Below, in pieces: positions 1 through 8,708 of a stretch of DNA of 64,000 bases. The stretch's first letter is position 1, and the number at the start of each line of letters is the position of its first letter. The translations under genes were made by a program, and so were the position numbers. Source of the DNA: an uncultured Clostridia bacterium. GTDB taxonomy: Bacteria; Bacillota; Clostridia; Christensenellales; Aristaeellaceae. Below the pieces are notes generated by a model. That model saw only the letters and a program-made list of their open reading frames with translations, searched no databases and was not told the DNA's origin. The stretch is taken from the NCBI GenBank assembly GCA_937894675.1, contig CALCQO010000012.1:102769-166768 (forward strand), written 5' to 3'.

Positions 1-1
1 C

Positions 2-259
2 GCCCTGGATGACGCCATGGCGCGGGACACCCTAGGCTGGACAGGCATCCAAAAAATCGACAGCGGCGACGGCTTTCTGGCCGGTCTCACCCAGGACGGC
101 CGGGTGCTGTGCGCGGGCGAAAACAAGCACAAAATCGCCGCCGACATCGCCCCATGGCAAAACATCGTCGACATCGCCTGCGGCGATGATTTCTGCGCCG
201 GCGTCACCCAGGACGGCCGCCTGCTCTTCGCCGGGGAAGCGTCCTTCAGCCATCATTAA
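2..259 (+). CDS. RCC1/BNR-like repeat protein, C-terminal fragment (5' truncated)
   Basis: The frame is open from base 2, so the gene starts left of the window and only about 85 C-terminal residues are present. Two similar segments of about 50 residues each carry the beta-propeller blade pattern I-x-x-I-x-x-G-D-x-F-x-A-G-(L/V)-T-Q-D-G-R-(V/L)-L, as in RCC1/alpha-tubulin-suppressor-like repeats found in clostridial surface or secreted proteins. The in-frame ATG at 17 has no ribosome binding site, so it is unlikely to be the start. The full domain layout and location cannot be judged from this piece. Confidence 0.7.
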   Translation, partial: ALDDAMARDTLGWTGIQKIDSGDGFLAGLTQDGRVLCAGENKHKIAADIAPWQNIVDIACGDDFCAGVTQDGRLLFAGEASFSHH

Positions 260-278
260 ATTCTGATATCACTGCATA

Positions 279-305
279 ATAAAAAGGTAGAATAGACATC
301 TACCT
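279..305 (-). terminator. Rho-independent terminator of the maltodextrin operon
   Basis: On the minus strand a 7-bp stem (AGGTAGA/TCTACCT, 7-nt loop, 285-305) is followed by TTTTTATTA. It lies about 80 bp beyond the stop codon of the last permease gene. The stem is AT-rich and only moderately stable. Confidence 0.6.
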
Positions 306-386
306 CTACGCGGAATTCAATTATTACCATCCATTATTCAGCGCTATACCGTAGCCAGGCTAAACAATGAAGTTTCTTTACTGTCC

Positions 387-1238
387 TTATCCTTTGACAC
401 TGCCTGCGGTGAGCCCCTGAACAAAGTAACGTTGAAATACAATAAACAGCGCCACAACAGGCAGCAAGGTTAATGTAGACATAGCAAAAACATATCCCCA
501 CTGAGTAAACTGGTGCTGGCCGAAAAAGCCTGCTATAGCGATGGGAAGCGTGCGGAGTTCAGTATTGTTGATAACAGTATTGGCCCAAGGGTATTCCTCC
601 CAAGCGGTTAAAAAGTTAAAAATGCTTACAGAGGCAATGGCTGGCGCAGCCAAAGGCAGCACAATACTTCTATAAACCATGATAATGCTGGCCCCATCAA
701 TGAAGCTTGCTTCAAAAATTTCTTTAGGGATGCCTTCTACATAACCTTTGATCATAAATGTGGAGAAAGGTATCACCCACGCAACATAGAAGGGCACCAA
801 CCCAAACAACCTATTCACCAGTCCCAACTGAACAGCCAGTTCGAATTGGGGAACAATCATCGTCATGCCGGGGATGATCATGGTTAGAATAATAAGAGAA
901 AAGAGAAATGATTTCCCCCAAAACTGGAACCTTCCCAAAGCATATGCCATGGCAGAGGAAACAGACGCCGCGGCAGCGATGGTGGTCAGCGAAACCGCCA
1001 GAGAATTTAAAAAATTTCGCAGAAACTTACTCTGAGATAGAATGTATTGGAAGTTCTCCAGGGTAACATTCTCCATTCTCGGGAAAAACCGCGGAGGAAA
1101 TTCATAAAGCGCTCCATTGGGTCTAAGCGCTGTGGACAACATATATATCATTGGCAGCATGCTGATAATAGCGCCAAGTGCCAGTATCAACGTGAACAGC
1201 CAGGTTGTCTTCTTTTTTTTCAGTACTTTGCCTGCCAC
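387..1238 (-). CDS. Sugar ABC transporter permease, MalG type
   Basis: The 283-residue inner-membrane subunit has six predicted hydrophobic segments and the binding-protein-dependent permease EAA-loop region (EASFIDGASIIMVYRSIVLP, about residues 179-198) that docks the ATPase. The start is GTG, chosen because TAGGAGG lies 9 nt upstream. It is the last gene of the lacI-GH13-binding protein-MalF-MalG operon, 12 bp after the MalF-type gene, and a terminator follows. With its partner it should form the channel for maltodextrin-like oligosaccharides. The substrate is inferred from the neighbouring GH13 enzyme. No ATPase gene is present in the operon. Confidence 0.9.
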   Translation of the reverse strand: MAGKVLKKKKTTWLFTLILALGAIISMLPMIYMLSTALRPNGALYEFPPRFFPRMENVTLENFQYILSQSKFLRNFLNSLAVSLTTIAAAASVSSAMAYALGRFQFWGKSFLFSLIILTMIIPGMTMIVPQFELAVQLGLVNRLFGLVPFYVAWVIPFSTFMIKGYVEGIPKEIFEASFIDGASIIMVYRSIVLPLAAPAIASVSIFNFLTAWEEYPWANTVINNTELRTLPIAIAGFFGQHQFTQWGYVFAMSTLTLLPVVALFIVFQRYFVQGLTAGSVKG

Positions 1239-1250
1239 TGTTTCCGCCTC

Positions 1251-2138
1251 CTACACAGCATCCTGCGACTTCATCAGCCTGAACTGCAGCGCGGAAAGAA
1301 TGCCCAAAGCAAGCGCCATCACAAAGCTCAGCGCGGCAGCATACCCGAAATCCCCCGTACTGAATGATTTAAAGTACATCCAAGTAAGCAGCGTATCCGT
1401 CAAGTGCGCAGGTTTGCCTCCCGTAATCAGCTTGATAGACGTAAACACGCTAAAGCCACCAATACTTAACATAACCAGGGCAAATAGGATCGTTCCCCGA
1501 ATTGAGGGCAATGTTACATGAATGAATTGCTTCCAGCGATTGCATCCATCCATTTCCGCAGCTTCATACAAATCTGCTGAAACCTGTTGAAGGGCAGCAA
1601 GGAATATTACCATGTTCCAACCTACACCCTTCCAGATGCCCAAGACCATTGCGACGGTTAATCCGCTCCACCGACTATCCAGCCATCGGATGTTTGCGCC
1701 GCTGACATGCAGCACACGCGTCAGCAAATAGTTGAGTAGGCCTTCCGTATTGAACACATAGCGGAATACCAACGAAGCGATAACCCACGAGGTTATCACC
1801 GGTAAATAGTATACAACCCGAAATGTCACCTGCAACCTTTTAATATTGTTTATTAGCACAGCTACAAACAAACCAAGCATCATTTGTCCTGGTACTGTAA
1901 CCAGCGTGTACACCAGGCTATTCACAAAAACCGTCCAGAATGTCCGGTCTGTGCTAACGGCAATATAGTTTCCAAGCCCAATAAACGGTTGATTCACCAT
2001 ACTGCTCAGCGTCCACTCGCGAAAGCTTACCCAGAACAAGCGCAGCATGGGGTACATGGTAAACACAAGAAATATCGCCAGCCCTGGTAGGAGCAGCGCC
2101 CCTAATTGAATTTTTCCCTTGATGGATTTCGTTTCCAT
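1251..2138 (-). CDS. Sugar ABC transporter permease, MalF type
   Basis: A membrane permease of 295 residues with six hydrophobic segments and the EAA-type motif YEAAEMDGCNRWKQFIHVTL near the centre. I start it at the ATG at 2138 (METKSIKG), which has AGAGGTGG about 8 nt upstream. A longer frame to 2165 exists but lacks a binding site. It pairs with the MalG-type protein 12 bp downstream and follows the binding-protein gene by about 50 bp, the usual order for CUT1 carbohydrate importers. Confidence 0.9.
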   Translation of the reverse strand: METKSIKGKIQLGALLLPGLAIFLVFTMYPMLRLFWVSFREWTLSSMVNQPFIGLGNYIAVSTDRTFWTVFVNSLVYTLVTVPGQMMLGLFVAVLINNIKRLQVTFRVVYYLPVITSWVIASLVFRYVFNTEGLLNYLLTRVLHVSGANIRWLDSRWSGLTVAMVLGIWKGVGWNMVIFLAALQQVSADLYEAAEMDGCNRWKQFIHVTLPSIRGTILFALVMLSIGGFSVFTSIKLITGGKPAHLTDTLLTWMYFKSFSTGDFGYAAALSFVMALALGILSALQFRLMKSQDAV

Positions 2139-2187
2139 TCCTGCCACCTCTGGGGCGGGCGGCAAGCGCCCGCCCCAATAGAACCTA

Positions 2188-3435
2188 TTACTCTTTCAGA
2201 AGACCGTCAAATACGACAGCAAGATCATCCATGGCTTGCTGAGCAGATTTTTCCCCTTGTATTACCGCGTTTACCGCGACCATAAGCTCATTATCCATTT
2301 TAGACCATGCGGCAACCGTGGGACGCGCTTTCGCCGTTTGAATAGCTTCCAGGAAGGGGGCAAACTCTTGCTCCTGCACCGTCTGGCTATCCAACGCTGC
2401 CTTGCTAACCGGAATCTGACCAACAGTAGCCATCTGTGTCTGCGCAAATTCGCTTGTCATAAACTTCATGAACTTCCAGGCAGCTTCTTTGTTTGCGGAA
2501 TTAAACATGGCAATATCTTCACCGCCCAACACAGAAACAGAACCGCCCTTCCCTGCGGGCATCATGGCTGTACCATAGGCAACATCGGGATAAGCGCCCG
2601 TTAATTCAGCAATCTTCCATGGGCCTTCCAGCATCATCGCATACCGGCCGGTGCCAAAGCCGTCCGTCATGGGGATGTCACCGCTGTTAAAGCCCGTCAA
2701 AGCGCCTTCGGACACCAAGGACACGAACGTCTCAATGGCGTTGACTGTTTCTGCGCTGTTGATGTGTCCACTGGCTGCCGTTTGCTCATCGTTTGTTAAA
2801 CTGCCTCCAAAGCTCCAGATAAAGGGAGCCAGATTCCAGCCGCTCAGCCCGGGCTCATTCCAGCCCCATACTTGCTGTCCCTGAGCGTTGTTGCCAGAAA
2901 GTTTACGCACCGCCGCCGCCCATTCATCTGTGGTCGTGGGTACATTCACCCCCGCGGCGTTCAGCATATCGGTGTTGTAGAAGAGGATTTTGCTATTGGT
3001 GTTTAAGCCAAGCCCATAAGTATCTCCCGCAATTTTCGCAGTGGACATGGCGCTGTCGAGCAGTTGTCCCGCTACGCTGTCAAAGTCCGCCATCTCTTTG
3101 TTCAAAGGGACAAGCACACCGAGTTGCTGAAACTCCGGTAACCAGGCAATATCTGCCCGCATGACATCCGGAAGCTGATTGGTGCTGACGCTAATCAAAA
3201 TTTTATCATGTAGTTCAGCCCATTCATGAGAAACCGCGTTTACCTTGATATCCGGGTTTTCTTTTTCAAACTGGGGAATCAGTACATTGGTTAAGGTTTC
3301 ATTCTCTTTGGATTGCGCACTGTAATGATGCCAGAAATTAAGGGTAACTGGCTCGCTTGCGTGCACGGCTGGAACGATGATAACAACACTCATGATCAGG
3401 CAGAGTACCAACAAGAATCGTTTTGGTTTCAACAT
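2188..3435 (-). CDS. Extracellular sugar-binding lipoprotein-like/secreted protein, family 1
   Basis: The 415-residue solute-binding protein begins with a classical signal peptide (MLKPKRFLL, hydrophobic core, AVHA cleavage site near residue 27). I see no lipobox cysteine at the cleavage site, so membrane anchoring is unclear. The start at 3435 has AAAGGAGG upstream. Family-1 features include the N-terminal LNFWHHYSAQSKEN segment and the later EGPWKIAEL and GGEDIAMF motifs typical of maltose/multiple-sugar binding proteins. It starts 13 bp after the GH13 gene and feeds the two permeases downstream. A maltodextrin substrate is inferred from context. Confidence 0.92.
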   Translation of the reverse strand: MLKPKRFLLVLCLIMSVVIIVPAVHASEPVTLNFWHHYSAQSKENETLTNVLIPQFEKENPDIKVNAVSHEWAELHDKILISVSTNQLPDVMRADIAWLPEFQQLGVLVPLNKEMADFDSVAGQLLDSAMSTAKIAGDTYGLGLNTNSKILFYNTDMLNAAGVNVPTTTDEWAAAVRKLSGNNAQGQQVWGWNEPGLSGWNLAPFIWSFGGSLTNDEQTAASGHINSAETVNAIETFVSLVSEGALTGFNSGDIPMTDGFGTGRYAMMLEGPWKIAELTGAYPDVAYGTAMMPAGKGGSVSVLGGEDIAMFNSANKEAAWKFMKFMTSEFAQTQMATVGQIPVSKAALDSQTVQEQEFAPFLEAIQTAKARPTVAAWSKMDNELMVAVNAVIQGEKSAQQAMDDLAVVFDGLLKE

Positions 3436-3448
3436 AGGCTTTCCTCCT

Positions 3449-5122
3449 TTAATTGTATATGATTTCAACGGCTTTGGGTTGAACGCAAACATTCACGCTC
3501 CCATCCGTAAAATCCTCAGCTTTTTCCCCCCGGTTAATACAAACTACTATGCGAGACTGCTCAATGCGCCTTTCAAACACAAACAGGTTTCCCTCTGCAT
3601 GCAGCGTCCGGTAATCACCCTTGCGTACCGCTTCATTTTCCTTTCTGATATAAGCCAATTCTTTAACCCAAGCATGCAGGCTGCTCTGCTGTAAGTCCCA
3701 TCTCATACCCCCGCGGCATCCAGGGTCATTTTCCCCGCGCATGCCAAGCTCGTCCCCGTAGTAAATTGCCGGACTTCCAGGAAAGAGCATCATCACAGCA
3801 AAAGCAAGTTTTACCATGCTCTCATCGTTGTTGCAAAGGGTCATAAAGCGAGGTGTATCATGGCTGCCGATCAAGTTATACATGGCCTGGTTTACCTGCC
3901 AAGGATACTTCATCAGCATATTCTGCAAACGCTGGCTCAGCTGCAAAGCGTCAATGGTGCGAGCCGCAAAAAAGTCCACCATTGCATCGCGAAACAAGTA
4001 GTTCATGGCGCAGTCCAGTTGATCGCCATGCAATACCCATTTGCTGGCATCCCCCCATGTTTCACCAAGCAGCAATACATTCGGGTGTTTACGTTTCACG
4101 CAACTGCGCAGATATCTCCATGTATCACAGTCAACCTCATCCGCCACGTCTAAACGCCAGCCATCAATGGCCGCATAGTCAATCCAGAACAGCATCACTT
4201 GTAGCAGATAATCGCGCACTTCTGCGTTGGTAGTATTCAGCCTGGGCATGTAGCGGTAGTCTCCAACGCACTCATAATTCATTTCCTCAATAGAAACCGG
4301 AAAGGATTGGGGAAAGAACCAATCCCGATAAGGCGAAAGCTCCCCTTTCTTCAACAAGTCTTGAAAGGGTTCGAAATTTGTTCCGCAGTGATTGAACACC
4401 CCGTCCAGAAGCACTTTAATACCCAGTTTATGCGCTTGCTCAACCAGTGTTTTTACATCATCATTTGTGCCAAATGCTGAATCCACCCGAAAGTAGTCAA
4501 TGGTCGCGTACTTGTGATTAAAGTCCGCATAAAACACCGGTGTCAAATAGAGAGCTTCCACTCCTAATTCCTTAAGATAAGGCATTTTTTTACGAATGCC
4601 CTCTAAGTCACCGCCGAAGTATCCTTCACGTTCAGGCTGTGCCTCACGCCATTGGGTATGCCGCTCTCTCCCATCGGCAGCCGCAAATCGTTCTGGGAAT
4701 ATCTGATAGTAGATTAACCCCTGGCTCCATTGAGGTACATGGATGACGTCGCTTGGATTTACCTGCAACAGTTCAAAAAAGCCACTTACAGGTTGGCCCT
4801 CCGAAGTTCCCTGCGTCGTATAAAAGTGCACTCTCCCTTGCGTATCGACTATACGAAAATAGTACTTGATGTAGTGAGCCACGTACGGAAAATGGATGTC
4901 TGCTTGCCACATATCATGCGCCGCATCGCTCAGGCGAACAGACATCTCTGCCTGCTGTGCCGGCTCGTGAACGGGTTTGGTTCGCGGCCAAAATACAATG
5001 CGGCAAGAGCTCGCTTCGCCAAGCCCGCACCTCAAAAAAAACTGTACACGATTGCGTGCAACCGCTTGCACATACGGACGAAATGGGTGATGCTCAATAG
5101 CGGCGGGGTTCACGGGTTTCAC
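3449..5122 (-). CDS. GH13 alpha-glucosidase, neopullulanase/cyclomaltodextrinase type
   Basis: A 557-residue cytosolic enzyme without signal peptide that should hydrolyse imported maltodextrins, cyclodextrins or pullulan fragments. Residues 1-125 resemble the CBM34-type N-domain of the GH13_20 group, followed by the (beta/alpha)8 barrel. All four GH13 motifs are visible: DGVFNH (240-245), GWRLDVADE (321-329, nucleophile D325), GETW (353-356, acid/base E354) and HDTPR (421-425, with D422). The start codon is GTG and overlaps the TGA stop of the upstream lacI gene (GTGA), so translation is probably coupled. Codons 18-22 contain a perfect copy of the promoter operator. Exact specificity within GH13_20 cannot be read from the sequence. 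Confidence 0.93.
   Translation of the reverse strand: MKPVNPAAIEHHPFRPYVQAVARNRVQFFLRCGLGEASSCRIVFWPRTKPVHEPAQQAEMSVRLSDAAHDMWQADIHFPYVAHYIKYYFRIVDTQGRVHFYTTQGTSEGQPVSGFFELLQVNPSDVIHVPQWSQGLIYYQIFPERFAAADGRERHTQWREAQPEREGYFGGDLEGIRKKMPYLKELGVEALYLTPVFYADFNHKYATIDYFRVDSAFGTNDDVKTLVEQAHKLGIKVLLDGVFNHCGTNFEPFQDLLKKGELSPYRDWFFPQSFPVSIEEMNYECVGDYRYMPRLNTTNAEVRDYLLQVMLFWIDYAAIDGWRLDVADEVDCDTWRYLRSCVKRKHPNVLLLGETWGDASKWVLHGDQLDCAMNYLFRDAMVDFFAARTIDALQLSQRLQNMLMKYPWQVNQAMYNLIGSHDTPRFMTLCNNDESMVKLAFAVMMLFPGSPAIYYGDELGMRGENDPGCRGGMRWDLQQSSLHAWVKELAYIRKENEAVRKGDYRTLHAEGNLFVFERRIEQSRIVVCINRGEKAEDFTDGSVNVCVQPKAVEIIYN
5057..5070 (-). promoter_or_regulatory. Intragenic LacI-family operator copy (TGCAACCGCTTGCA)
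   Basis: This 14-mer within codons 18-22 of the GH13 gene is identical to the operator at the operon promoter 1.1 kb upstream. It has the LacI/CcpA-type half-sites TGCAA/TTGCA around a central CG. It could be an auxiliary operator for DNA looping or a roadblock site. Confidence 0.6.
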
Positions 5123-6126
5123 GCCCTTTCTGTTGACTTTCGCTTTATAAGAGTGGTTGAAAGGAGCATTTGTTGCGACGGCATAGGTTTCTCAATTCGT
5201 TGAAACAGCATGGTCGCGCATTGTTCTCCAAGCAGGTCGGTGTCAATATCAATGGCTGTCAGAGGAGGATCCATAAACTCCGCAAGCGGAAAATTATCAA
5301 ATGTGACGATACCCACTTGTTTGGGAACATTCAGCTGAAGCCGCTTCAAGGTGCTCATGAGGCCAAATGCAGTATAATTATCACAACAAATAAAGGCGTC
5401 AGGTTTTTCTTCCATATTTTTTAGCGCTTGATAACTTGCTTTTTCCGCTGATTCCGGTGTGCCCTTCGTATTGACAACATAGGGTTTCTGGTGTGCTTCA
5501 ATTGCGTCAGTATAACCGGTGATGCGTTGTTTCACGAAACCCGCGTCAGGATTGCCCCCAAGAAAGCAAATGCGTTGATAGCCTCTTTCGTATAGGTGCG
5601 CTACAGCTTGCGCGCTTCCCTGGGCGTTGTGTAAATCCACCCAGCTAACCTGCAACCCGCTTCTGGCTGGTTGCCCAAGAAAGACATAGGGAAAATTCAT
5701 ATTATTCAGCACGTCCAATAAATGCGCATCCAAGGCAAATGGCGGGACAATCAAGCCGTCCACTTGTTTTTGCATCACCAAGTCTTCAATTGGCGACCGC
5801 TTCTCTCCCTCTTTGTAGCTGCTGGAAATAATCACATTGTATCCATAGGATTGAGCCGCACGTTCTATGGCGAACAAACTGCGGCTGAAAAAAAAGTTGC
5901 TAAACTCCTCACTATTGCTTGCATCCAACACGACACCAATAGAAGCACTGGACCCTTTCGCTAGGTTTCTCGCAATGCTGTTGGGATGATAGTTCAGCTC
6001 CCGCGCGGCATCGAGTACTTTACGGCGCGTCTCTTCGCTGATATTTCGGTATCCGTTTAGGACACGGGAAACTGTCGAGGAATTTACCCCGACTTTCCGA
6101 GCTATGTCTTGAACGGTAACGGCCAT
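5119..6126 (-). CDS. LacI-family transcriptional regulator of the maltodextrin operon
   Basis: 335 residues with an N-terminal LacI helix-turn-helix (VTVQDIARKVGVNSSTVSRV, residues 3-22), the hinge helix NPNSIARNLAK-like region (about 47-57) and a periplasmic-binding-protein-like effector domain (from about residue 60). It is the first gene of the operon it probably controls. Its stop overlaps the GH13 start, and a near-palindromic LacI operator sits just downstream of the -10 box, so autorepression relieved by a maltodextrin is likely. The effector identity is inferred. Confidence 0.92.
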   Translation of the reverse strand: MAVTVQDIARKVGVNSSTVSRVLNGYRNISEETRRKVLDAARELNYHPNSIARNLAKGSSASIGVVLDASNSEEFSNFFFSRSLFAIERAAQSYGYNVIISSSYKEGEKRSPIEDLVMQKQVDGLIVPPFALDAHLLDVLNNMNFPYVFLGQPARSGLQVSWVDLHNAQGSAQAVAHLYERGYQRICFLGGNPDAGFVKQRITGYTDAIEAHQKPYVVNTKGTPESAEKASYQALKNMEEKPDAFICCDNYTAFGLMSTLKRLQLNVPKQVGIVTFDNFPLAEFMDPPLTAIDIDTDLLGEQCATMLFQRIEKPMPSQQMLLSTTLIKRKSTERA

Positions 6127-6166
6127 AACAAACTCCTGCTTATCTCATATGTAGCGCCCCTGTATA

Positions 6167-6180
6167 TGCAACCGCTTGCA
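6167..6180 (-). promoter_or_regulatory. LacI-family operator at the maltodextrin operon promoter
   Basis: TGCAACCGCTTGCA, palindromic except at one position and centred on CG, starts about 8 bp after the -10 hexamer and so covers the transcription start. This is the classical repressor position. Confidence 0.75.
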
Positions 6181-6188
6181 TTGACCTT

Positions 6189-6217
6189 ATCATACATCAT
6201 CGGTAATAGAATAGCAA
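6189..6217 (-). promoter_or_regulatory. Sigma-A promoter of the lacI-GH13-ABC operon
   Basis: On the minus strand, TTGCTA (6212-6217) and TATGAT (6189-6194) are separated by 17 bp. The start would fall at about 6182, roughly 55 bp before the lacI ATG. Confidence 0.7.
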
Positions 6218-6381
6218 GGGGTTCTGACAATTTTTTCTGAGCAACGGCCAAAGAAGAACGGGAGCCTGTTTCTTACTCCCCCACCCTCTGCTTCACGCTG
6301 ATGTTTTACGATGATACGATCATACCTTCCATTAGGCAGAATATGATATCATATCATGAGTATCCGCAAGGAGGAATTTGG

Positions 6382-6768
6382 ATGAAATACAATGATTTAA
6401 TCCCCGAATTGATGGTATCGGATATTAACAAGTCAAAGGACTTTTATGTCAGCCTGCTGGGCTTTCGCGCCGCGTATGAGCGGGAAGAGGATCGGTTTGT
6501 CTTTTTAACCCGCCAGGAAATACAGATCATGCTGGAGCAGGGCTCCCCGGAGGAATTGGCGGGCATGGTCTACCCTTTTGGAAAAGGAATCAACTTCTCC
6601 TTTGGGATGGATGATGTGGAGGCCGTCTATCAGCGGTTTCTCGACGCCCAATACCCTATAATGAACGAGTTAGAAAAAAGAAGCTTCCGCGTAGAGAACT
6701 CGGAAGTCACACAGATGGAGTTTTGCATCCGCGACCCGGATGGGTATGTTATCCGGGTTACAAGCTAA
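6382..6768 (+). CDS. VOC-family (glyoxalase/bleomycin-resistance-like) protein
   Basis: A small 128-residue vicinal-oxygen-chelate fold protein with two beta-alpha-beta-beta-beta modules. The N-terminal IPELMVSDINKSKDFYVSLL is typical, as is the C-terminal motif RDPDGYVIRV, where a metal-ligand glutamate is usually followed by DPDG. The start at 6382 was chosen because AAGGAGG lies 8 nt upstream. It resembles the bleomycin-binding subgroup, but no antibiotic gene is nearby and the ligand is unknown. Confidence 0.85.
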   Translation: MKYNDLIPELMVSDINKSKDFYVSLLGFRAAYEREEDRFVFLTRQEIQIMLEQGSPEELAGMVYPFGKGINFSFGMDDVEAVYQRFLDAQYPIMNELEKRSFRVENSEVTQMEFCIRDPDGYVIRVTS

Positions 6769-6783
6769 TCCTTATATCCTACA

Positions 6784-7160
6784 ACGAATCATGCAGCGCA
6801 TACCCCCCGCCGCGTACTTACCCCTTCGCCTTGCCAAGGGATAAGGAGCCAATGGTACTCCAACATTCCAAAGTCAGAGCCTCCAAAACACCCAACCCGT
6901 CCCTTCCGTCCCCAAACAATCGAAAGCCTCTGCTTTCGATTGAAAGGAGGAATCATGAAGCGGACGCCCCCGACGGGCGCAGCCCGTTGGGAAGGAGCGC
7001 AATGCATTCCGACGACGTACCCAAAACAAACGCAAGCCCGCTTGCGTTTGAGAGGAGGGGCCATGCAGCGTATGCCCCCGACACGCCCCAGTGTCGGGAA
7101 AGAAGCGGAATGCGCCCCGACGAAAGAGGCCGCGCTGATGAGGCGCGGCCAAAGAAGGAA
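6784..7160 (+). repeat. Array of imperfect hairpin-containing repeat units
   Basis: At least two clear units, and a weaker one to the left, share the order hairpin A, AGGAGG, ATG-(A/C)AGCG, (C)CCCCGAC-hairpin B, AAGGAGCG-AATGC-CCGACGA. Unit 1 has hairpin A at 6917-6942 (11-bp stem) and B at 6969-6991. Unit 2 has A at 7027-7050 (11-bp stem) and B at 7077-7098. A GGCCGCGC/GCGCGGCC hairpin (7128-7150) begins a third unit. Hairpin A stems of units 1 and 2 differ at two positions and both are matched in the opposite arm. A 91-codon frame (6955-7230) runs through the units with a good binding site, but its product is low complexity and I do not call it a gene. From 7160 to 7299 I see only AT-rich spacer with a possible AAAAAAGG/CCCTTTTTT hairpin at about 7220-7240. 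Confidence 0.65.
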
Positions 7161-7299
7161 GGAAGGAAGTTACAAAGTTGGTGTATGTGTTTTCCTGCGG
7201 ATATTTTACCACATCCAACAAAAAAGGTAAAGCCCTTTTTTGACGGATATTTTGTATCGGATTGCATAATGTTTTATGCCGTGTTTTCGTTGAAATACC

Positions 7300-7328
7300 T
7301 TGCTTCCCGCTCCTTGGGGCAGTATGAT
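7300..7328 (+). promoter_or_regulatory. Sigma-A promoter of the NUDIX-MBL operon
   Basis: TTGCTT (7300-7305), a 17-bp spacer and TATGAT (7323-7328) lie 23 bp before the NUDIX start codon. Confidence 0.6.
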
Positions 7329-7351
7329 GGAAAAAAAGAGAGGGGCGGATT

Positions 7352-7864
7352 ATGAACGACGAGGAAAAATTATCCGGCATCAACTTTGGCCAGGACGTTT
7401 CCTTCATCCGGGACAACCACCTGTTCCGCCTGCGGGCGGCGGCCATCATCCTGCGGGATCATCATGTGCTGATGGCGCGCAACCAACGCAACTCCTATTA
7501 CTACTCGATCGGCGGCGCGGTGCATCTGGGCGAAAGCCTGCAGGACGCTCTGCGCCGGGAGGTGCTGGAAGAAACGGGGCTGGATTTGCCCATCATGCGG
7601 CTTGTCGCGGTGCACCAGAATTTCTTTCACGATGCGGAGATGGGCCGTCAATTCTGGCATGAAATCGCCTTTTACTACCTGATGGATTACCAGGGCCAGC
7701 CGCTGAAGCATACCGGCAGCCTGTCCATGCTGGATATCCCCGAAACCCTGCATTGGCTGCCCCTTGACAGCTATGCGGCCTACAAGGCCTATCCCCGGTT
7801 CTTTCAGGATTTGCCCGCGCTACTCAAGCAGGACGCCCCCGCCCAGATTATCACCCGGGAATAG
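7352..7864 (+). CDS. NUDIX hydrolase
   Basis: 170 residues. The NUDIX box G-x5-E-x7-R-E-x-x-E-E-T-G-L is complete at residues 54-77 (GGAVHLGES...REVLEETGL), giving the metal-binding glutamates for hydrolysis of a nucleoside diphosphate linked to a moiety X. The start has AGAGGGGCGG upstream. An MBL-fold gene follows 23 bp later and is probably cotranscribed. The substrate cannot be deduced. Confidence 0.9.
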   Translation: MNDEEKLSGINFGQDVSFIRDNHLFRLRAAAIILRDHHVLMARNQRNSYYYSIGGAVHLGESLQDALRREVLEETGLDLPIMRLVAVHQNFFHDAEMGRQFWHEIAFYYLMDYQGQPLKHTGSLSMLDIPETLHWLPLDSYAAYKAYPRFFQDLPALLKQDAPAQIITRE

Positions 7865-7887
7865 CGCCGCCCCAGTAGGAGGATGCC

Positions 7888-8679
7888 ATGCTCAAACTGG
7901 CCGTTTTAATGGAAAACACCGCCCACACCCCCCAGTTCGCCTGCGAGCATGGGTGGAGCGTGCATGTGCAAACGCCCCGGCACCGCCTGCTGTTTGACGC
8001 GGGGCAGTCCCCCGCCTTTTTAGACAACGCCCGCACCCTGGGCATCGGCCTGGACAAGGCGGACACCGCCGTGCTGTCCCACGGGCATTACGATCACAGC
8101 GGCGGGCTGGAAGCCTTTCTGCGAATCAACCATCATGCCCCGGTATACCTCAGCCGCTATGCCCTGGAGCCCCACTATCACGGCCAGGAGCGGTACATCG
8201 GCGTAAGCCCGGCGCTGTCCGAAAGCAACCGATTGGTGTTTGTGGAGGACGCTTTGACGCTGGATGAGGAACTGGAGCTTGTCTCCTGCAACGCCCTGCC
8301 CAAGCGGTACCCTATGAGCAGCGCGGGGCTGACCCGCCGGGCGGGCGACAACTACCTGCCTGATGATTTCCGCCACGAGATCTACCTGCTAATCCATGAC
8401 GGGAAACGGCGCGTGCTGCTAAGCGGCTGCTCCCACAAGGGCATCCTGAACATCATGGATTGGCTGCAGCCCGATGTGCTCATCGGCGGCTTTCACCTGA
8501 TGCACGAGCAGGCGGAACAGGACAACCCCTGGCTGAACGAGGTGGCGGACAAACTGCTTGCCTACCCTTGCCAGTACTACACCTGCCACTGCACGGGGCT
8601 TGCGCCCTATGGGTACCTGAAAGAGATCATGGGAGACAGGCTGCGGTATTTGGCAGCGGGGCAAGTGGTGGAGATTTAG
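7888..8679 (+). CDS. Metallo-beta-lactamase-fold hydrolase (COG1237-like)
   Basis: 263 residues with the dinuclear metal motif SHGHYDH (64-70) and later ligands in SGCSHKGILNIM and GGFHL. The layout resembles the COG1237 group annotated as dihydropterin-ribofuranosylaminobenzene-phosphate synthase-like hydrolases. A binding site (GTAGGAGGATGCC) precedes the ATG. It is the second gene of a pair with the NUDIX hydrolase. The true substrate is unknown. Confidence 0.87.
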   Translation: MLKLAVLMENTAHTPQFACEHGWSVHVQTPRHRLLFDAGQSPAFLDNARTLGIGLDKADTAVLSHGHYDHSGGLEAFLRINHHAPVYLSRYALEPHYHGQERYIGVSPALSESNRLVFVEDALTLDEELELVSCNALPKRYPMSSAGLTRRAGDNYLPDDFRHEIYLLIHDGKRRVLLSGCSHKGILNIMDWLQPDVLIGGFHLMHEQAEQDNPWLNEVADKLLAYPCQYYTCHCTGLAPYGYLKEIMGDRLRYLAAGQVVEI

Positions 8680-8708
8680 GCAGGAACAAATTATTAAGAA
8701 CCCACCTA

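Noticed and set aside
6955..7230. 91-codon plus-strand frame with a good ribosome binding site
   Set aside because: It runs through imperfect hairpin repeats and its product is Arg/Pro-rich without conserved pattern; the repeat structure explains the openness better. Kept as a question in the findings.
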